64,000 nucleotides of DNA from Streptomyces sp. PsTaAH-137 (GCF_003259365.1 NZ_QLLY01000014.1:4199-68198); one strand, 5' to 3'; shown: positions 20,891 to 30,171, counted from the first letter of the stretch. Made by a program: numbers and translations. The notes: a model not told the origin generated them from the sequence alone.

Positions 20891-23820
20891 CTGCTTGCCT
20901 CCTCGGCTGTGTCCCCCTTGGCTTCTCCAATACGTGCTGTGTTCCCGGTATCGGCGGTCTCACCGATCTCGGCCGCCACGTCGCGCCGCCCTTCCTGGGC
21001 GCCCCGGTGGAAGCCTCCCAGCCTGCGCCGCAGCGCGTCCGCGTCGACGGAGCCGGTACGCGGCTTCGGAGCGGCGGCGGGAGCGGCGAGCTTCGGGGTG
21101 CGCTTGGGCAGGCCCTTGTCCGTGAGGCGCTCACGGCTCTCGGTGCGCTGCGCGGGGACCTCTTCGCTCCGGGCGCTCGCGTCGGGCGTGCGCTCGTGGG
21201 CGTCGGGCTCCGGCTCGCGCGCGGGCAGCGTCCGGGGGCGGACGGGCAGGCCGGTGCCCGCGGCGGGCGGTGCGGGGCGCTCGGCCGGCGCCTCGGGCTC
21301 GGGCTCCGGCTCCGCCTCTTCGTCGGCCGGCGGGACCGGCGCGATGAGCTCCATCGTGGTCTCGGCGGGGCTCTCGGCCGGGGGCCCGGCGACGGCGTCG
21401 TCGGTCTCGGCCTCGGTCTCGGCCACCCGTACCGCCTCTTCGGCGGCCTCGATCAGCGGGTCGGCGCCGGTGTCCGGACCGGACTCGGCGAGCGAACGGC
21501 CCGACAGGACATTGGAGTTGGCCTCCGCCTCGGAGCCGGGCAGGTGCACGGCGGGCGCGCCGCCGGGCACCAGGGCGGGCGGCGGGACCGACGCGGTGGG
21601 GGCGGCGGCGAGCAGCGCGGTGGGCAGGACGGCGACGGCGGCGATGCCGCCCTGCTTCTGGTCCCGGAGCCGGACCCGGATGCCGTGCCGCGCCGCGAGC
21701 CGCGCGACGACGTAGAGGCCGAGCCCGAGACCGTCGGTGTCCTCCGGGTCGTGGCCCTGCTCGGGGGTGAAGGCGGCGAGCCGGGCGTTCAGCTCGCGCA
21801 TCCGGTCGTCGGCCATGCCGATGCCCTCGTCCTGGACGGAGAGCATCACCTCGCCGTTCTCCAGGAGCCAGCCGGAGATCTCGACGGAGGCGTCCGGCGG
21901 CGAGAACGAGGTGGCGTTCTCCAGGAGTTCGGCGACCAGGTGACTGAGGTCGTCGGCGGCGAACCCGGCGATGTGCGCGTGCGGCGGCAGCGCGGCGATG
22001 CGCACGCGCTCGTAGCGCTCGATCTCGGAGACGGCGGCGCGGGCGACGTCGACGAGGGGCACGCTGCCCGCGTGGCTCTGGCCGTGATCGGCACCGGCCA
22101 GGACCAGCAGGTTCTCGCTGTGGCGGCGCATGACCGTGGCGAAGTGGTCGAGCTTGAAGAGCGTGCCGAGCCGCTCGGGGTCCTGCTCGCGCTCCTCCAG
22201 GCCCTCGATGACGCCGAGCTGGCGCTCCACGAGGCCGAGGGTGCGCAGGGCGAGGTTGACGAACGTGCCGTGTATGGCGCCCTTGGCGCGCTCCAGCTGC
22301 ACGGCCGCGTCGGCGAGCCGGGTGCGCAGCGCGTCCCGGTCGTCGGCCATCCGCTGGCGCTCGCCGATCAGGTGCCTGCGGTCGGACTCCAGGGTGGTGA
22401 GCCGCTCGTGGAGGGCGACGGCGTGGGCGTGCAGCGCGTTGACCGAGCGGACGACCTGGGCGAACTCGTCGTTGCGCCCGGTGAACTTCACGGGCTCCTC
22501 GGTCGCGGGCGACTCGGCCACCCGGGCGGCGCCGATCCGCAGCGCGGCGAGCGGCCGGGTCAGCGAGCGGGCGGTGCCCATGCCCACGCCGACGGCCGCC
22601 AGCAGCAGGACGCCGACGAGCGCTATCCGGATCTCCAGCGCGGTCACGTCGTCGTCGCGGAGCCGCTCCAGGCTCTTGAGCCGCTGGTCGCCGAGGGCCG
22701 ACTCGGCGCCGCGCATCAGGTCGACGCGGGAGGTCAGGGCCGCGTCGACGCTCTTCTTGCTGTAGCCGAGCTCGGCGTCGGACAGCGTCGGGGCGTCGGT
22801 CAGCTGCTCCAGGTACTTCTCGGCGCGGCTCGCGTCGGGGCCGGTGACCGTGGAGTCGTACGCGTCCACGGTGGCGCCCGGCGCGGACGCGCGGAAGGCG
22901 TCGAGGGCGGCCTGCTCGGCGACCCGGGCCTGCATCGCGGCGGCGGTGAGGGCGTCGCGCTGCTTGCTGTCGGAGGATGTCCGGCTGGTGACGGTCTTCG
23001 GCAGCCCGGTGACGGGGTCGATGACCGTCGTGGTGGTCGAGGTGCCCGGCACGGAGTACGCGGCGAGCAGCAGCCCGCGCGCGGCGGAGGCCTGGTCGAC
23101 GGCGCGGTCCAGGTCGGCGAGGGCGCGGGCACCGTGCCCTGCCCGCACCGGGATGTTCTCGGCCAGCTCCTCGGCCTGCCGGTGCAGTTCGGAGATGGCG
23201 TCGGAGTAGGCGGTGTGCGCCTGGAGCGCGCTGTCCTTGCCGGTGAGGGCGGCGCGGCGGACGGCGGCGACGTCGCCGAGGGCGGCCTTCAGGGAGCCGG
23301 GGGCGTCGGCGCGCAGCTCCTCGACCTGGCGGTCGACGCGGGCGCTGCGGCCCTCGCTCAGGCCCTTTCCCTTGGGGCGTCCGGCGGCGATGTAGGCGGT
23401 GACCTCGTCGCGCTCGTCGGCCAGCGCGTGCGACAGGGCGAGGGCCTGCTGGGTCCGGGCGGCGTCGTCGACGAGTTCCTGGGTCTGACCGACCTGGGAG
23501 GAGGCGGCGAGCACGGCGGGCGCGCCCGCTCCGGCGACGGCCGCGGCGACGACGGCGACCGCGATGATCAGCCGGTTGCGTACGCGCTTGCGCTTGCCCG
23601 TGGGGCCCGGAGGGGGCGTGGGAGTCGGGGCGAGCGCCTTGGGCGGGACACCGGGGGTCTCGGAGGCGGCAGGGGCGCCAGGGGTTGCGGAGGCTTCAGG
23701 GGACTGCGTTCCGTCGGGCGCCTGGGGCGAGGGGCCGCTTCCGGACACCCCCGCGCCGTCCGGCTGCGCCAGCCCCTGGGACCCGTTACCGCCGGAGGTG
23801 TTCCGCACTGATGCTCGCAT
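20887..23820 (-). CDS. Conservon sensor histidine kinase (CvnA-type, nitrate-sensor-like)
   Basis: The 977-residue protein has a Pro-rich cytoplasmic start and TM1 (about residues 83-108). A long extracytoplasmic helical sensor (NIT-like, about 110-385) is followed by TM2 (about 390-412), a HAMP/coiled-coil region and a kinase core. The H-box-like segment LDHFATVMRRHSENLLVLAG, N box ELLENATSFSPPDA and G boxes DEGIGMAD and GLGLGLYVVARLAA are clear. The last 260 residues are low-complexity acidic/Pro/Ala. As in other conservons no response regulator accompanies it; signalling is thought to pass to the GTPase module. It begins the minus-strand operon of kinase, roadblock, DUF742, GTPase and oxygenase. 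Confidence 0.92.
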   Translation of the reverse strand: MRASVRNTSGGNGSQGLAQPDGAGVSGSGPSPQAPDGTQSPEASATPGAPAASETPGVPPKALAPTPTPPPGPTGKRKRVRNRLIIAVAVVAAAVAGAGAPAVLAASSQVGQTQELVDDAARTQQALALSHALADERDEVTAYIAAGRPKGKGLSEGRSARVDRQVEELRADAPGSLKAALGDVAAVRRAALTGKDSALQAHTAYSDAISELHRQAEELAENIPVRAGHGARALADLDRAVDQASAARGLLLAAYSVPGTSTTTTVIDPVTGLPKTVTSRTSSDSKQRDALTAAAMQARVAEQAALDAFRASAPGATVDAYDSTVTGPDASRAEKYLEQLTDAPTLSDAELGYSKKSVDAALTSRVDLMRGAESALGDQRLKSLERLRDDDVTALEIRIALVGVLLLAAVGVGMGTARSLTRPLAALRIGAARVAESPATEEPVKFTGRNDEFAQVVRSVNALHAHAVALHERLTTLESDRRHLIGERQRMADDRDALRTRLADAAVQLERAKGAIHGTFVNLALRTLGLVERQLGVIEGLEEREQDPERLGTLFKLDHFATVMRRHSENLLVLAGADHGQSHAGSVPLVDVARAAVSEIERYERVRIAALPPHAHIAGFAADDLSHLVAELLENATSFSPPDASVEISGWLLENGEVMLSVQDEGIGMADDRMRELNARLAAFTPEQGHDPEDTDGLGLGLYVVARLAARHGIRVRLRDQKQGGIAAVAVLPTALLAAAPTASVPPPALVPGGAPAVHLPGSEAEANSNVLSGRSLAESGPDTGADPLIEAAEEAVRVAETEAETDDAVAGPPAESPAETTMELIAPVPPADEEAEPEPEPEAPAERPAPPAAGTGLPVRPRTLPAREPEPDAHERTPDASARSEEVPAQRTESRERLTDKGLPKRTPKLAAPAAAPKPRTGSVDADALRRRLGGFHRGAQEGRRDVAAEIGETADTGNTARIGEAKGDTAEEASS

Positions 23821-24166
23821 TCCTGACTCGTCCTACCCGTGGGCCCGGATGACGATTCGTCACCACATGGGCCCTTCTGGCATGGCTCCCGACCATTCCA
23901 GCGCCGGTGGGCAGGGGGCGCACATCACCTCGCCCGCCACCCGAAGGAGTGAACCCCGAACGGAAGTTGGCGGGCAAGTTCCCACGGCACAGTCACCACC
24001 TTTTCACAGCGCGCCGGTTGGACGTCGTTCACGGGCTTTGGCAAGATGCCCCGCCGGTGATCGCCGGAGTTGATCATTCCTCCCCAAACCCGACGGCTGA
24101 CCTGCTACGACGGGCCGAGCGGCCGATGTTCACCGCGTCTGTGAAGAGCTCGTGCAGACTGGCCGG
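23821..24166. other. Intergenic region between divergent conservon and PP2C-like genes
   Basis: This is 346 bp of non-coding DNA with lower GC in places (for example CACCTTTTCACAGC near 23997 and TTGATCATTCCTCC near 24070). It must hold the conservon promoter and that of the phosphatase-like gene. No convincing consensus pair, palindrome or RNA gene could be assigned. Confidence 0.4.
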
Positions 24167-24955
24167 ATGCGCATCGAACTGACCAGCGAGCCCGGCGACC
24201 CCGCCCGTCCGAACGAGGACTACACATCGGTAGCGCTTCCGGCCTCCGGGCAGGGCGGATCCCTCGTCGTCCTGGACGGTGTCACACCCCCGTCCGGCGA
24301 CGACGGCTGTCTGCATTCCGTCCCGTGGTTCACCGCCCGGCTCGGCGGGGCCCTGCTTGAACTGTCCGGTTCGCGGCGGGATATGACTTTGCGTGACATT
24401 CTCGCGGCCGCCGTGGCCAGGACCGCCGACGCGCACCGGGCGACCTGTGACCTTTCTCACCCGCGCACGCCTCAGGCAACCGTCGTACTGGCCCGCTGGG
24501 ACGCGGAGCGGGTCGAGCATCTGGTGCTGTCGGACTCGGCGTTGCTCGTCGAGGCGCCCACGGGGGCGGTCACGGCGCTGCTCGACGACCGCCTGGACCG
24601 GGTGCCGCGCGCCTCCCTGTCCTCGGCCGCGGTGGCCGACGCGACGGTCCGCAACAAGGAGGGCGGCTTCTTCACGGCGGCGGCCGATCCGGCGGTGGCC
24701 GCCAAGGCGGTGACCGGCACTCTCGCGCGGGCCGAGGTCAGGGCGCTGGCCGCGATGACCGACGGCGTCACCCGCTGGGTGGAGAAGTTCCGTGAGGGCG
24801 ACTGGGCCGATCTGTTCACCCTCGTCCGCAAGGAGGGCGCGGAGGCGACCGTGGCGCGGGTCCGGGCCCTGGAGGCCGCGGACGAGGAGACCCGCGCCTT
24901 TCTGCGGCGCGGCAAGACCCACGACGACGCGACGGTGACGTACGTGGAGCTGTAG
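24167..24955 (+). CDS. PP2C-like protein phosphatase domain protein
   Basis: The 262-residue protein has degenerate PP2C features: N-terminal RPNEDYTSVALP, VVLDGVTPPSGDDG (position of the usual DGxGG metal motif), LAAMTDGVTRWVEKF (about residue 200) and C-terminal KTHDDATVTYVEL, matching the final DN/DDAT metal motif. It may dephosphorylate Ser/Thr-phosphoproteins, though the GH of the central motif is replaced by VT. The ATG at 24167 was preferred over a GTG 15 bp upstream. It stands alone between repeats. Confidence 0.72.
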   Translation: MRIELTSEPGDPARPNEDYTSVALPASGQGGSLVVLDGVTPPSGDDGCLHSVPWFTARLGGALLELSGSRRDMTLRDILAAAVARTADAHRATCDLSHPRTPQATVVLARWDAERVEHLVLSDSALLVEAPTGAVTALLDDRLDRVPRASLSSAAVADATVRNKEGGFFTAAADPAVAAKAVTGTLARAEVRALAAMTDGVTRWVEKFREGDWADLFTLVRKEGAEATVARVRALEAADEETRAFLRRGKTHDDATVTYVEL

Positions 24956-25008
24956 GCGTCCGGGGTTGCTTGGGGCGCGTACTCGTCTGCGGGTGCGCGG
25001 TGGCCGGT

Positions 25009-25100
25009 CGCGCAGTTCCCCGCGCCCCTGAAACGAGCTCCGCTCGTCCAGGGGAAGGCTGCGCGCAGCGCACGCCTTCAGGGGCGCGGGGAACTGCGCG
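25009..25100. repeat. Dispersed palindromic repeat, copy 4 (large perfect inverted repeat)
   Basis: The arms at 25009-25032 and 25077-25100 are perfect 24-bp inverted copies. Between them are two smaller palindromes (GAGCTCCGCTC and GAAGGC...GCCTTC), so the transcript could fold as a three-way junction. It lies between the convergent PP2C-like and MarR genes and is well placed as a bidirectional terminator. Confidence 0.88.
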
Positions 25101-25188
25101 AGAAGCGGCCATCGGCCCGCAGGTAGCAACGAGAACCGCGCGCGGCAGACGCGGATCTTCACGAGCGACCACGACGAGGAGCGCGGCG

Positions 25189-25707
25189 CTACTCGTGCTC
25201 AGCCCCCGCGTTCAACTGGTGGAGCAGCCGAGCCAGTTCGGCGACCTCCAGACGATCCCACCCCGCGAGCTGCCGGACATAACGCGCCCGCCGGGCATCC
25301 CGCACCTGCCGGAAATTGGCGCGCCCCAGATCGGTGAGCGAGACGAGCCACGCGCGGCCGTCCGCCGGGTCGGGCTCGCGGGAGACGAAGCCGAGGTCCT
25401 CCAGCGCGCGGAGCTGACGGCTCATGGTGGCCTTGCCGACCCCGATGTACCCGGCGAGTTCAGTGGCCCGCTGCGCCCCGGACTCCTCCAGACGCACGAG
25501 AAGCCCGTACGCGGCCGGCTCCAGGTCGGGGTGCACCTCGCGGGCCATCTCCCCCGACGAGGCCCGGGCCCGTCGCAGAAAGACGGTCAACTCCCGTTCC
25601 AGCGCCAGAAATTCGTGGTCCACACCAGTCGGCGCGATATCGGATTTCGCGGTACGTTCCGCACTCCGTCGCCTGTCGTTTCCGCCTTCGTGCACGTCAG
25701 CGCCCAT
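25189..25707 (-). CDS. MarR-family transcriptional regulator
   Basis: The 172-residue winged-helix protein has a dimerising N-terminal helix bundle and the DNA-recognition region RATELAGYIGVGKATMSRQLRALEDLGFVSREPDPADGR, of which KATMSRQLRALEDLGFV is the recognition helix. The wing DGRAWLVSLTDLG is typical of MarR. The start at 25707 was chosen because the further upstream open frame reads Trp/Arg-rich and overlaps the AT-rich control region. It is divergent from the muramidase gene across about 264 bp. Confidence 0.9.
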   Translation of the reverse strand: MGADVHEGGNDRRRSAERTAKSDIAPTGVDHEFLALERELTVFLRRARASSGEMAREVHPDLEPAAYGLLVRLEESGAQRATELAGYIGVGKATMSRQLRALEDLGFVSREPDPADGRAWLVSLTDLGRANFRQVRDARRARYVRQLAGWDRLEVAELARLLHQLNAGAEHE

Positions 25708-25971
25708 GGCCACAGTTTCCCCGGGTTTCGAGATTCTGAAAGTTTTCGCCAACCGCCGCCATTGCCGCAGCTCCGCCAGTATTTCGCAGGAGTAGACCAA
25801 CGGCACCACCCGGACCCTCTTCCCTCGCCCAGGTCTACATGCGTAGCGTCATGCATGGCATGTTCACACCACCATCCCCACGGCGGCATGCCAACAGGTC
25901 ACCGGCACGTCCCAGCACAGGTCCCCGATCAGCGATCACTGATCCCCCACGAGGCCTTCGGAGGCACTCCC

Positions 25972-26796
25972 ATGCCCGTGCACAGACCCGGAACGACCCG
26001 CCGCACTCGCTTCGGCGTGGCCGGGACGATCCTCGCAGCGCTCTCCCTCCTTTTCACCCTGCCGAGTGCGGCGCAGGCCGCCGACATCCCCGCCCGCGGC
26101 GAGGCCCGCATGGGCATGGGCGTCGCCGCGCACGACGGCGACACCGGCCAGGGCCCTGTCGGCAGGGTCACCCAGACCGAGGGGGTCGACGTCAGCAGCC
26201 ACCAGGGCAACGTCGCCTGGTCGACGCTCTGGAGCAGCGGCGTGAAGTGGGCCTACACCAAGGCCAGTGAGGGCACGTACTACACCAACCCGTACTTCGC
26301 CCAGCAGTACAACGGCGCGTACAACGTCGGCATGATCCGCGGCTCGTACCACTTCGCGACGCCGGACACGACGAGCGGCGCCACCCAGGCCAACTACTTC
26401 GTGGACCACGGGGGCGGCTGGTCCAAGGACGGCAAGACGCTGCCGGGCGTGCTCGACATCGAGTGGAACCCCTACGGCGCGTCCTGCTACGGCCTGTCGC
26501 AGAGCGCGATGGTGAGCTGGATCGCGAGCTTCGTGAACCAGTACAAGGCCCGCACCGGCCGCGACGCGGTCATCTACACGGCGACGAGCTGGTGGACCGA
26601 GTGCACCGGCAACTCCGCCGCGTTCGGCTCCACCAACCCGCTGTGGATCGCCCGCTACGCCTCCACCGTCGGCGCGCTGCCGGCCGGCTGGGGCGTCCAG
26701 ACGATCTGGCAGTACACGTCGTCGGGCCCGACGGTCGGCGACCACAACAAGTTCAACGGCGCGCTCGACCGCGTCCAGGCGCTCGCCAACGGCTGA
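25972..26796 (+). CDS. Secreted GH25 lysozyme (N,O-diacetylmuramidase type)
   Basis: The 274-residue precursor has a twin-arginine-like start (TRRTRFG) and a signal peptide cleaved near AQA-AD (residue 37). The mature enzyme is a GH25 barrel: GVDVSSHQGNVAW with the first catalytic Asp, KWAYTKASEG, GSYHFATPD and GVLDIEWNPYG with the catalytic Asp/Glu pair (about residues 162-165). It ends with WQYTSSG. It cleaves beta-1,4 muramyl bonds of peptidoglycan and resembles Streptomyces cellosyl-type muramidases. The TAT-like start is inferred from the RR pair only. Confidence 0.93.
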   Translation: MPVHRPGTTRRTRFGVAGTILAALSLLFTLPSAAQAADIPARGEARMGMGVAAHDGDTGQGPVGRVTQTEGVDVSSHQGNVAWSTLWSSGVKWAYTKASEGTYYTNPYFAQQYNGAYNVGMIRGSYHFATPDTTSGATQANYFVDHGGGWSKDGKTLPGVLDIEWNPYGASCYGLSQSAMVSWIASFVNQYKARTGRDAVIYTATSWWTECTGNSAAFGSTNPLWIARYASTVGALPAGWGVQTIWQYTSSGPTVGDHNKFNGALDRVQALANG

Positions 26797-26820
26797 GCCC
26801 GCACCCGCCGACAGCAGGCC

Positions 26821-26854
26821 GACGGCCCGGACCCCGGTCGGGGTCCGGGCCGTC
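26821..26854. terminator. Bidirectional hairpin terminator
   Basis: Perfect 15-bp arms (26821-26835 and 26840-26854) with a GGTC loop lie between the convergent muramidase and lon genes, 24 bp and 19 bp from their stops. It would stop transcription from both sides. Confidence 0.9.
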
Positions 26855-26873
26855 GCCCGTCCGGCAGCGTCCG

Positions 26874-29276
26874 TCACGCCGCGACCGGAACCTCCAACCC
26901 GGCAGGCGCCAGGGCCAGTTCGAGGACCTGGCGGACGTCCGTCACCGGGTGGACGTCCAGCTTCTCCAGGACCTCGGCCGGGACGTCGTCCAGGTCCGCC
27001 TCGTTGCGCTTCGGGATGATGACGGTCGTGACGCCCGCCCGGTGCGCGGCGAGCAGCTTCTGCTTGACGCCGCCGATGGGCAGCACGCGTCCGGTCAGCG
27101 ACACCTCACCGGTCATCGCCACGTCCGTACGGACCAGCCGTCCGCTCAGCAGCGAGGCGAGAGCCGTCGTCATCGTGACGCCCGCGCTCGGGCCGTCCTT
27201 GGGGACCGCGCCCGCCGGGAAGTGGATGTGCACGCCGCGCTCCTTCAGGTCGGCGACGGGCAGCTCCAGTTCCGCGCCGTGCGAGCGCAGGAAGGAGAGC
27301 GCGATCTGCGCCGACTCCTTCATCACGTCGCCGAGCTGACCGGTGAGGGTCAGTCCGGCCGCGCCCGTCTCCGGGTCGGCGAGCGACGCCTCCACGAAGA
27401 GCACGTCGCCGCCCGCGCCGGTCACCGCGAGTCCGGTCGCGACACCCGGCACCGCCGTGCGCCGCTCGGCCGGGTCCTGCGCCGACTCGGGCACGTGGTG
27501 CGGCCGCCCGATCAGCGCCCGCAGATCGCCCTCGCCGACGGTGAACGGCAGCTCGCGGTCGCCGAGTTCGTGCTGGGCCGCGACCTTGCGCAGGACGCGG
27601 GTGACGGCCCGCTCCAGGTTGCGCACGCCGGCCTCGCGCGTGTACTCGCCGGCCAGCTTGCGCAGCGCGTCCTCACCGATGGCGACCTCACCGTCCGCGA
27701 GGCCGGCCCGCTCCAGCTGGCGCGGGAGCAGGTGGTCGCGGGCGATGACGACCTTCTCGTCCTCGGTGTACCCGTCGAGCCGGACCAGCTCCATGCGGTC
27801 GAGCAGCGCCTCCGGGATGGCTTCGAGCACGTTCGCCGTCGCGAGGAACACGACGTCGGACAGGTCGAGTTCGACCTCCAGGTAGTGGTCGCGGAAGGTG
27901 TGGTTCTGCGCCGGGTCGAGGACTTCGAGCAGGGCCGCGGCCGGGTCGCCGCGGAAGTCGGAGCCAACCTTGTCGATCTCGTCGAGGAGCACGACCGGGT
28001 TCATCGACCCGGCCTCCTTGATCGCGCGGACGATGCGGCCGGGCAGCGCGCCGACGTACGTACGCCGGTGGCCGCGGATCTCCGCCTCGTCCCGGACGCC
28101 GCCGAGGGCGACGCGGACGAACTTGCGGCCCATGGCATGCGCGACGGACTCGCCGAGCGAGGTCTTGCCGACGCCGGGCGGGCCGACGAGCGCGAGCACG
28201 GCGCCGCCGCGCCGTCCGCCGACGACGCCGAGGCCGCGGTCGGTACGCCGCTTGCGCACGGCCAGGTACTCGGTGATCCGCTCCTTCACGTCGTCCAGGC
28301 CGAAGTGCTCGGCGTCCAGGACGTCGCGGGCGCCCTTGATGTCGTAGGCGTCCTCCGTCCGGTCGTTCCACGGGAGTTCGAGGACGGTGTCCAGCCAGGT
28401 GCGGATCCAGGAGCCCTCGGGCGACTGGTCGCTGGAACGCTCCAGCTTGTCGACCTCCTTGAGGGCGGCCTCGCGGACCTTCTCCGGCAGGTCGGCGGCC
28501 TCGACGCGGGCGCGGTAGTCGTCGGACTCCTCCCCGTCCTGCTCGCCGTTGATGTCGCGCAGCTCCTTGCGTACGGCTTCGAGCTGGCGGCGCAGCAGGA
28601 ACTCGCGCTGCTGCTTGTCGACGCCCTCCTGGACGTCCTTGGCGATGGTCTCGGCGACGTCCTGCTCGGCGAGGTGCTCGCGCAGCTGGGCGGTGGCCAG
28701 CTTGAGGCGCTCGACCGGGTCCGCGGTCTCCAGGAGTTCGACCTTCTGCGCGGTGGTCAGGAAGGGTGAGTAACCGGAGTTGTCGGCGAGCGCGCCCACG
28801 CCCTCGATCTGCTGGACGCGGTCCACGACCTGCCAGGCGCCGCGCTTCTTCAGCCAGTTCGTGGCGAGCGCCTTGTACTCCTTGACGAGCTCGGCCACGG
28901 CGCCGGGCAGCGGGTCGGGGGCGGTCTCCTCGACCGTCAGGCCCTCCACCCACAGGGCGGCGCCGGGGCCGGTCGTGCCCGCGCCGATGCGCACCCGGTC
29001 GCGGCCCCGGATGAGGGCGCCGGGGTCGCCGTCGGCCAGGCGTCCCACCTGCTCCACGGTGCCGAGCACGCCGATGTTCGCGTACGCGCCGTCGATCCGC
29101 GGCACGAGCAGCACCCGGGGCTTGCCGGGCTCGCCGCGCGCGGCGGCCTGCGCGGCCTCCACCGCGGCGCGTACGTCGGTGTCGTTCAGGTCCAGCGGCA
29201 CCACCATGCCGGGCAGAACCACCTCGTCGTCGAGGGGCAGCACGGGCAGGGTGAGCGGTGCGGACGTCGAAGCCAT
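26874..29276 (-). CDS. lon: ATP-dependent Lon protease
   Basis: The 800-residue cytoplasmic serine protease has a LonN substrate-binding domain (about residues 10-205), a helical linker, an AAA+ module with Walker A VGPPGVGKTSLGES (about 360) and Walker B VVLLDEIDKVG, and a C-terminal protease domain. The catalytic dyad is Ser in KDGPSAGVTMTTAL (about 695) and Lys in GGVKQKLLAAHRAG (about 738). It degrades misfolded and regulatory proteins. The ATG at 29276 gives the usual N-terminus. An HspR-type inverted repeat sits 22-42 bp upstream, so heat-shock control by HspR, known for S. coelicolor lon, is expected. Confidence 0.97.
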   Translation of the reverse strand: MASTSAPLTLPVLPLDDEVVLPGMVVPLDLNDTDVRAAVEAAQAAARGEPGKPRVLLVPRIDGAYANIGVLGTVEQVGRLADGDPGALIRGRDRVRIGAGTTGPGAALWVEGLTVEETAPDPLPGAVAELVKEYKALATNWLKKRGAWQVVDRVQQIEGVGALADNSGYSPFLTTAQKVELLETADPVERLKLATAQLREHLAEQDVAETIAKDVQEGVDKQQREFLLRRQLEAVRKELRDINGEQDGEESDDYRARVEAADLPEKVREAALKEVDKLERSSDQSPEGSWIRTWLDTVLELPWNDRTEDAYDIKGARDVLDAEHFGLDDVKERITEYLAVRKRRTDRGLGVVGGRRGGAVLALVGPPGVGKTSLGESVAHAMGRKFVRVALGGVRDEAEIRGHRRTYVGALPGRIVRAIKEAGSMNPVVLLDEIDKVGSDFRGDPAAALLEVLDPAQNHTFRDHYLEVELDLSDVVFLATANVLEAIPEALLDRMELVRLDGYTEDEKVVIARDHLLPRQLERAGLADGEVAIGEDALRKLAGEYTREAGVRNLERAVTRVLRKVAAQHELGDRELPFTVGEGDLRALIGRPHHVPESAQDPAERRTAVPGVATGLAVTGAGGDVLFVEASLADPETGAAGLTLTGQLGDVMKESAQIALSFLRSHGAELELPVADLKERGVHIHFPAGAVPKDGPSAGVTMTTALASLLSGRLVRTDVAMTGEVSLTGRVLPIGGVKQKLLAAHRAGVTTVIIPKRNEADLDDVPAEVLEKLDVHPVTDVRQVLELALAPAGLEVPVAA

Positions 29277-29297
29277 GATCTCCCCTTTGGCAGTCAA

Positions 29298-29318
29298 GTT
29301 GAGCTATGTGGACTCAAT
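29298..29318. promoter_or_regulatory. HAIR-like operator (HspR site) upstream of lon
   Basis: GTTGAGC and ACTCAAT flank seven bases, matching the HspR consensus CTTGAGT-N7-ACTCAAG at 11 of 14 positions. It lies 22-42 bp upstream of the lon start codon, overlapping where the promoter should be. Confidence 0.85.
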
Positions 29319-29439
29319 GCACGGGAGGCTTCGGATGTTCCCCGGCGGGTGTTCGCTCTGAGCGATCACATCTGCCCGGGACGGACATGCGATGCGTAAG
29401 GTTCACTTATCGCTATCGACCATTACACCGGGGGTGCGC

Positions 29440-30096
29440 GTGACCGGCGAGCGGCATGTACGTGACTGGATCGACGGGTGGGCCGTCTCCCGCGGGGCCG
29501 CGCCCCCTCTCGTCGAACCATGGGGCTACACGATTTATGTCGGCCTGGCGGAACAGGTCGGGCGGCACGTGTTCGACGCCACCAACGACGACGTGCGCGA
29601 GGACGACGTCCGCAAGGTCGCCGGGGCCGTCACCGGGCGCGGCACCCACCTGAAGGTCTTCGCCGACCGGGCGCGGGTGGTGCCCTGGCTCGGTGCGGGA
29701 TGGGAGCCGTACGGCGCCGACGACTTCCTGATGACGGTCGGGCTGGCCCCGGCACCCGCGCCGGAGGTGCCCGCCGGTTATCGGCTGCACACCTGGGCGC
29801 GGGGCGGCGTGACCCGGGTCCTGCTGACCGACTCCGACGGGACGTTCGCGGCGCGGGGGCAGGTCGCGCCGGTCGGGGCCTGCGCGACCGTCGATCAGAT
29901 CGAGACCTCGCCGGATCATCGCCGCAAGGGGCTCGGCAGTGTGGTGATGCGGACGCTGCACGCTGCCGCGTATGCCCAGGGGGCGGTGCGGGGGGTTCTG
30001 GCCTGTACCCCTGCGGGGCGGCTGCTGTACGAGTCGCTGGGGTGGGACGTCGTGGCGCCGCTCACCAATGCCAAGTACGTGGGGGCCGTTTCGTAG
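29440..30096 (+). CDS. GNAT-family N-acetyltransferase
   Basis: The 218-residue protein has an N-terminal domain of unknown role (HVRDWIDGWAVSRGAAPP) and a C-terminal GNAT fold. The acetyl-CoA loop reads ETSPDHRRKGLGSVVMRTLH (about residues 158-178) and the end strand LLYESLGWDVVAPLT. The acceptor substrate is unknown. The start is uncertain: an in-frame ATG at 29392 would add 16 residues including a TTA leucine codon, but that stretch is AT-rich and promoter-like, so GTG 29440 is preferred. It is divergent from lon. Confidence 0.83.
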   Translation: MTGERHVRDWIDGWAVSRGAAPPLVEPWGYTIYVGLAEQVGRHVFDATNDDVREDDVRKVAGAVTGRGTHLKVFADRARVVPWLGAGWEPYGADDFLMTVGLAPAPAPEVPAGYRLHTWARGGVTRVLLTDSDGTFAARGQVAPVGACATVDQIETSPDHRRKGLGSVVMRTLHAAAYAQGAVRGVLACTPAGRLLYESLGWDVVAPLTNAKYVGAVS

Positions 30097-30118
30097 GTGC
30101 GGCTTCGCCGTGGCTGAG

Positions 30119-30171
30119 GTCTCGGGGCTCCGCCCCGGACCCCGCTCCTCAATCGCCGGAGGGGCTTGATT
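30119..30171. repeat. REP-type dispersed repeat, copy A
   Basis: The sequence contains a GGGGCTCCGCCCCGG hairpin followed by CTCCTCAATCGCCGGAGGGG. The same unit in reverse orientation occurs near 54.1 kb. On the minus strand its CCCTCCGGCGATTGA supplies the last codons and stop of the rhomboid-like gene. Confidence 0.88.

Noticed and set aside
20869..23811. Long plus-strand open frame opposite the conservon kinase
   Set aside because: It is Gly/Val/Arg-rich and lacks domains, whereas the minus frame shows HAMP and HATPase motifs and the conservon order.
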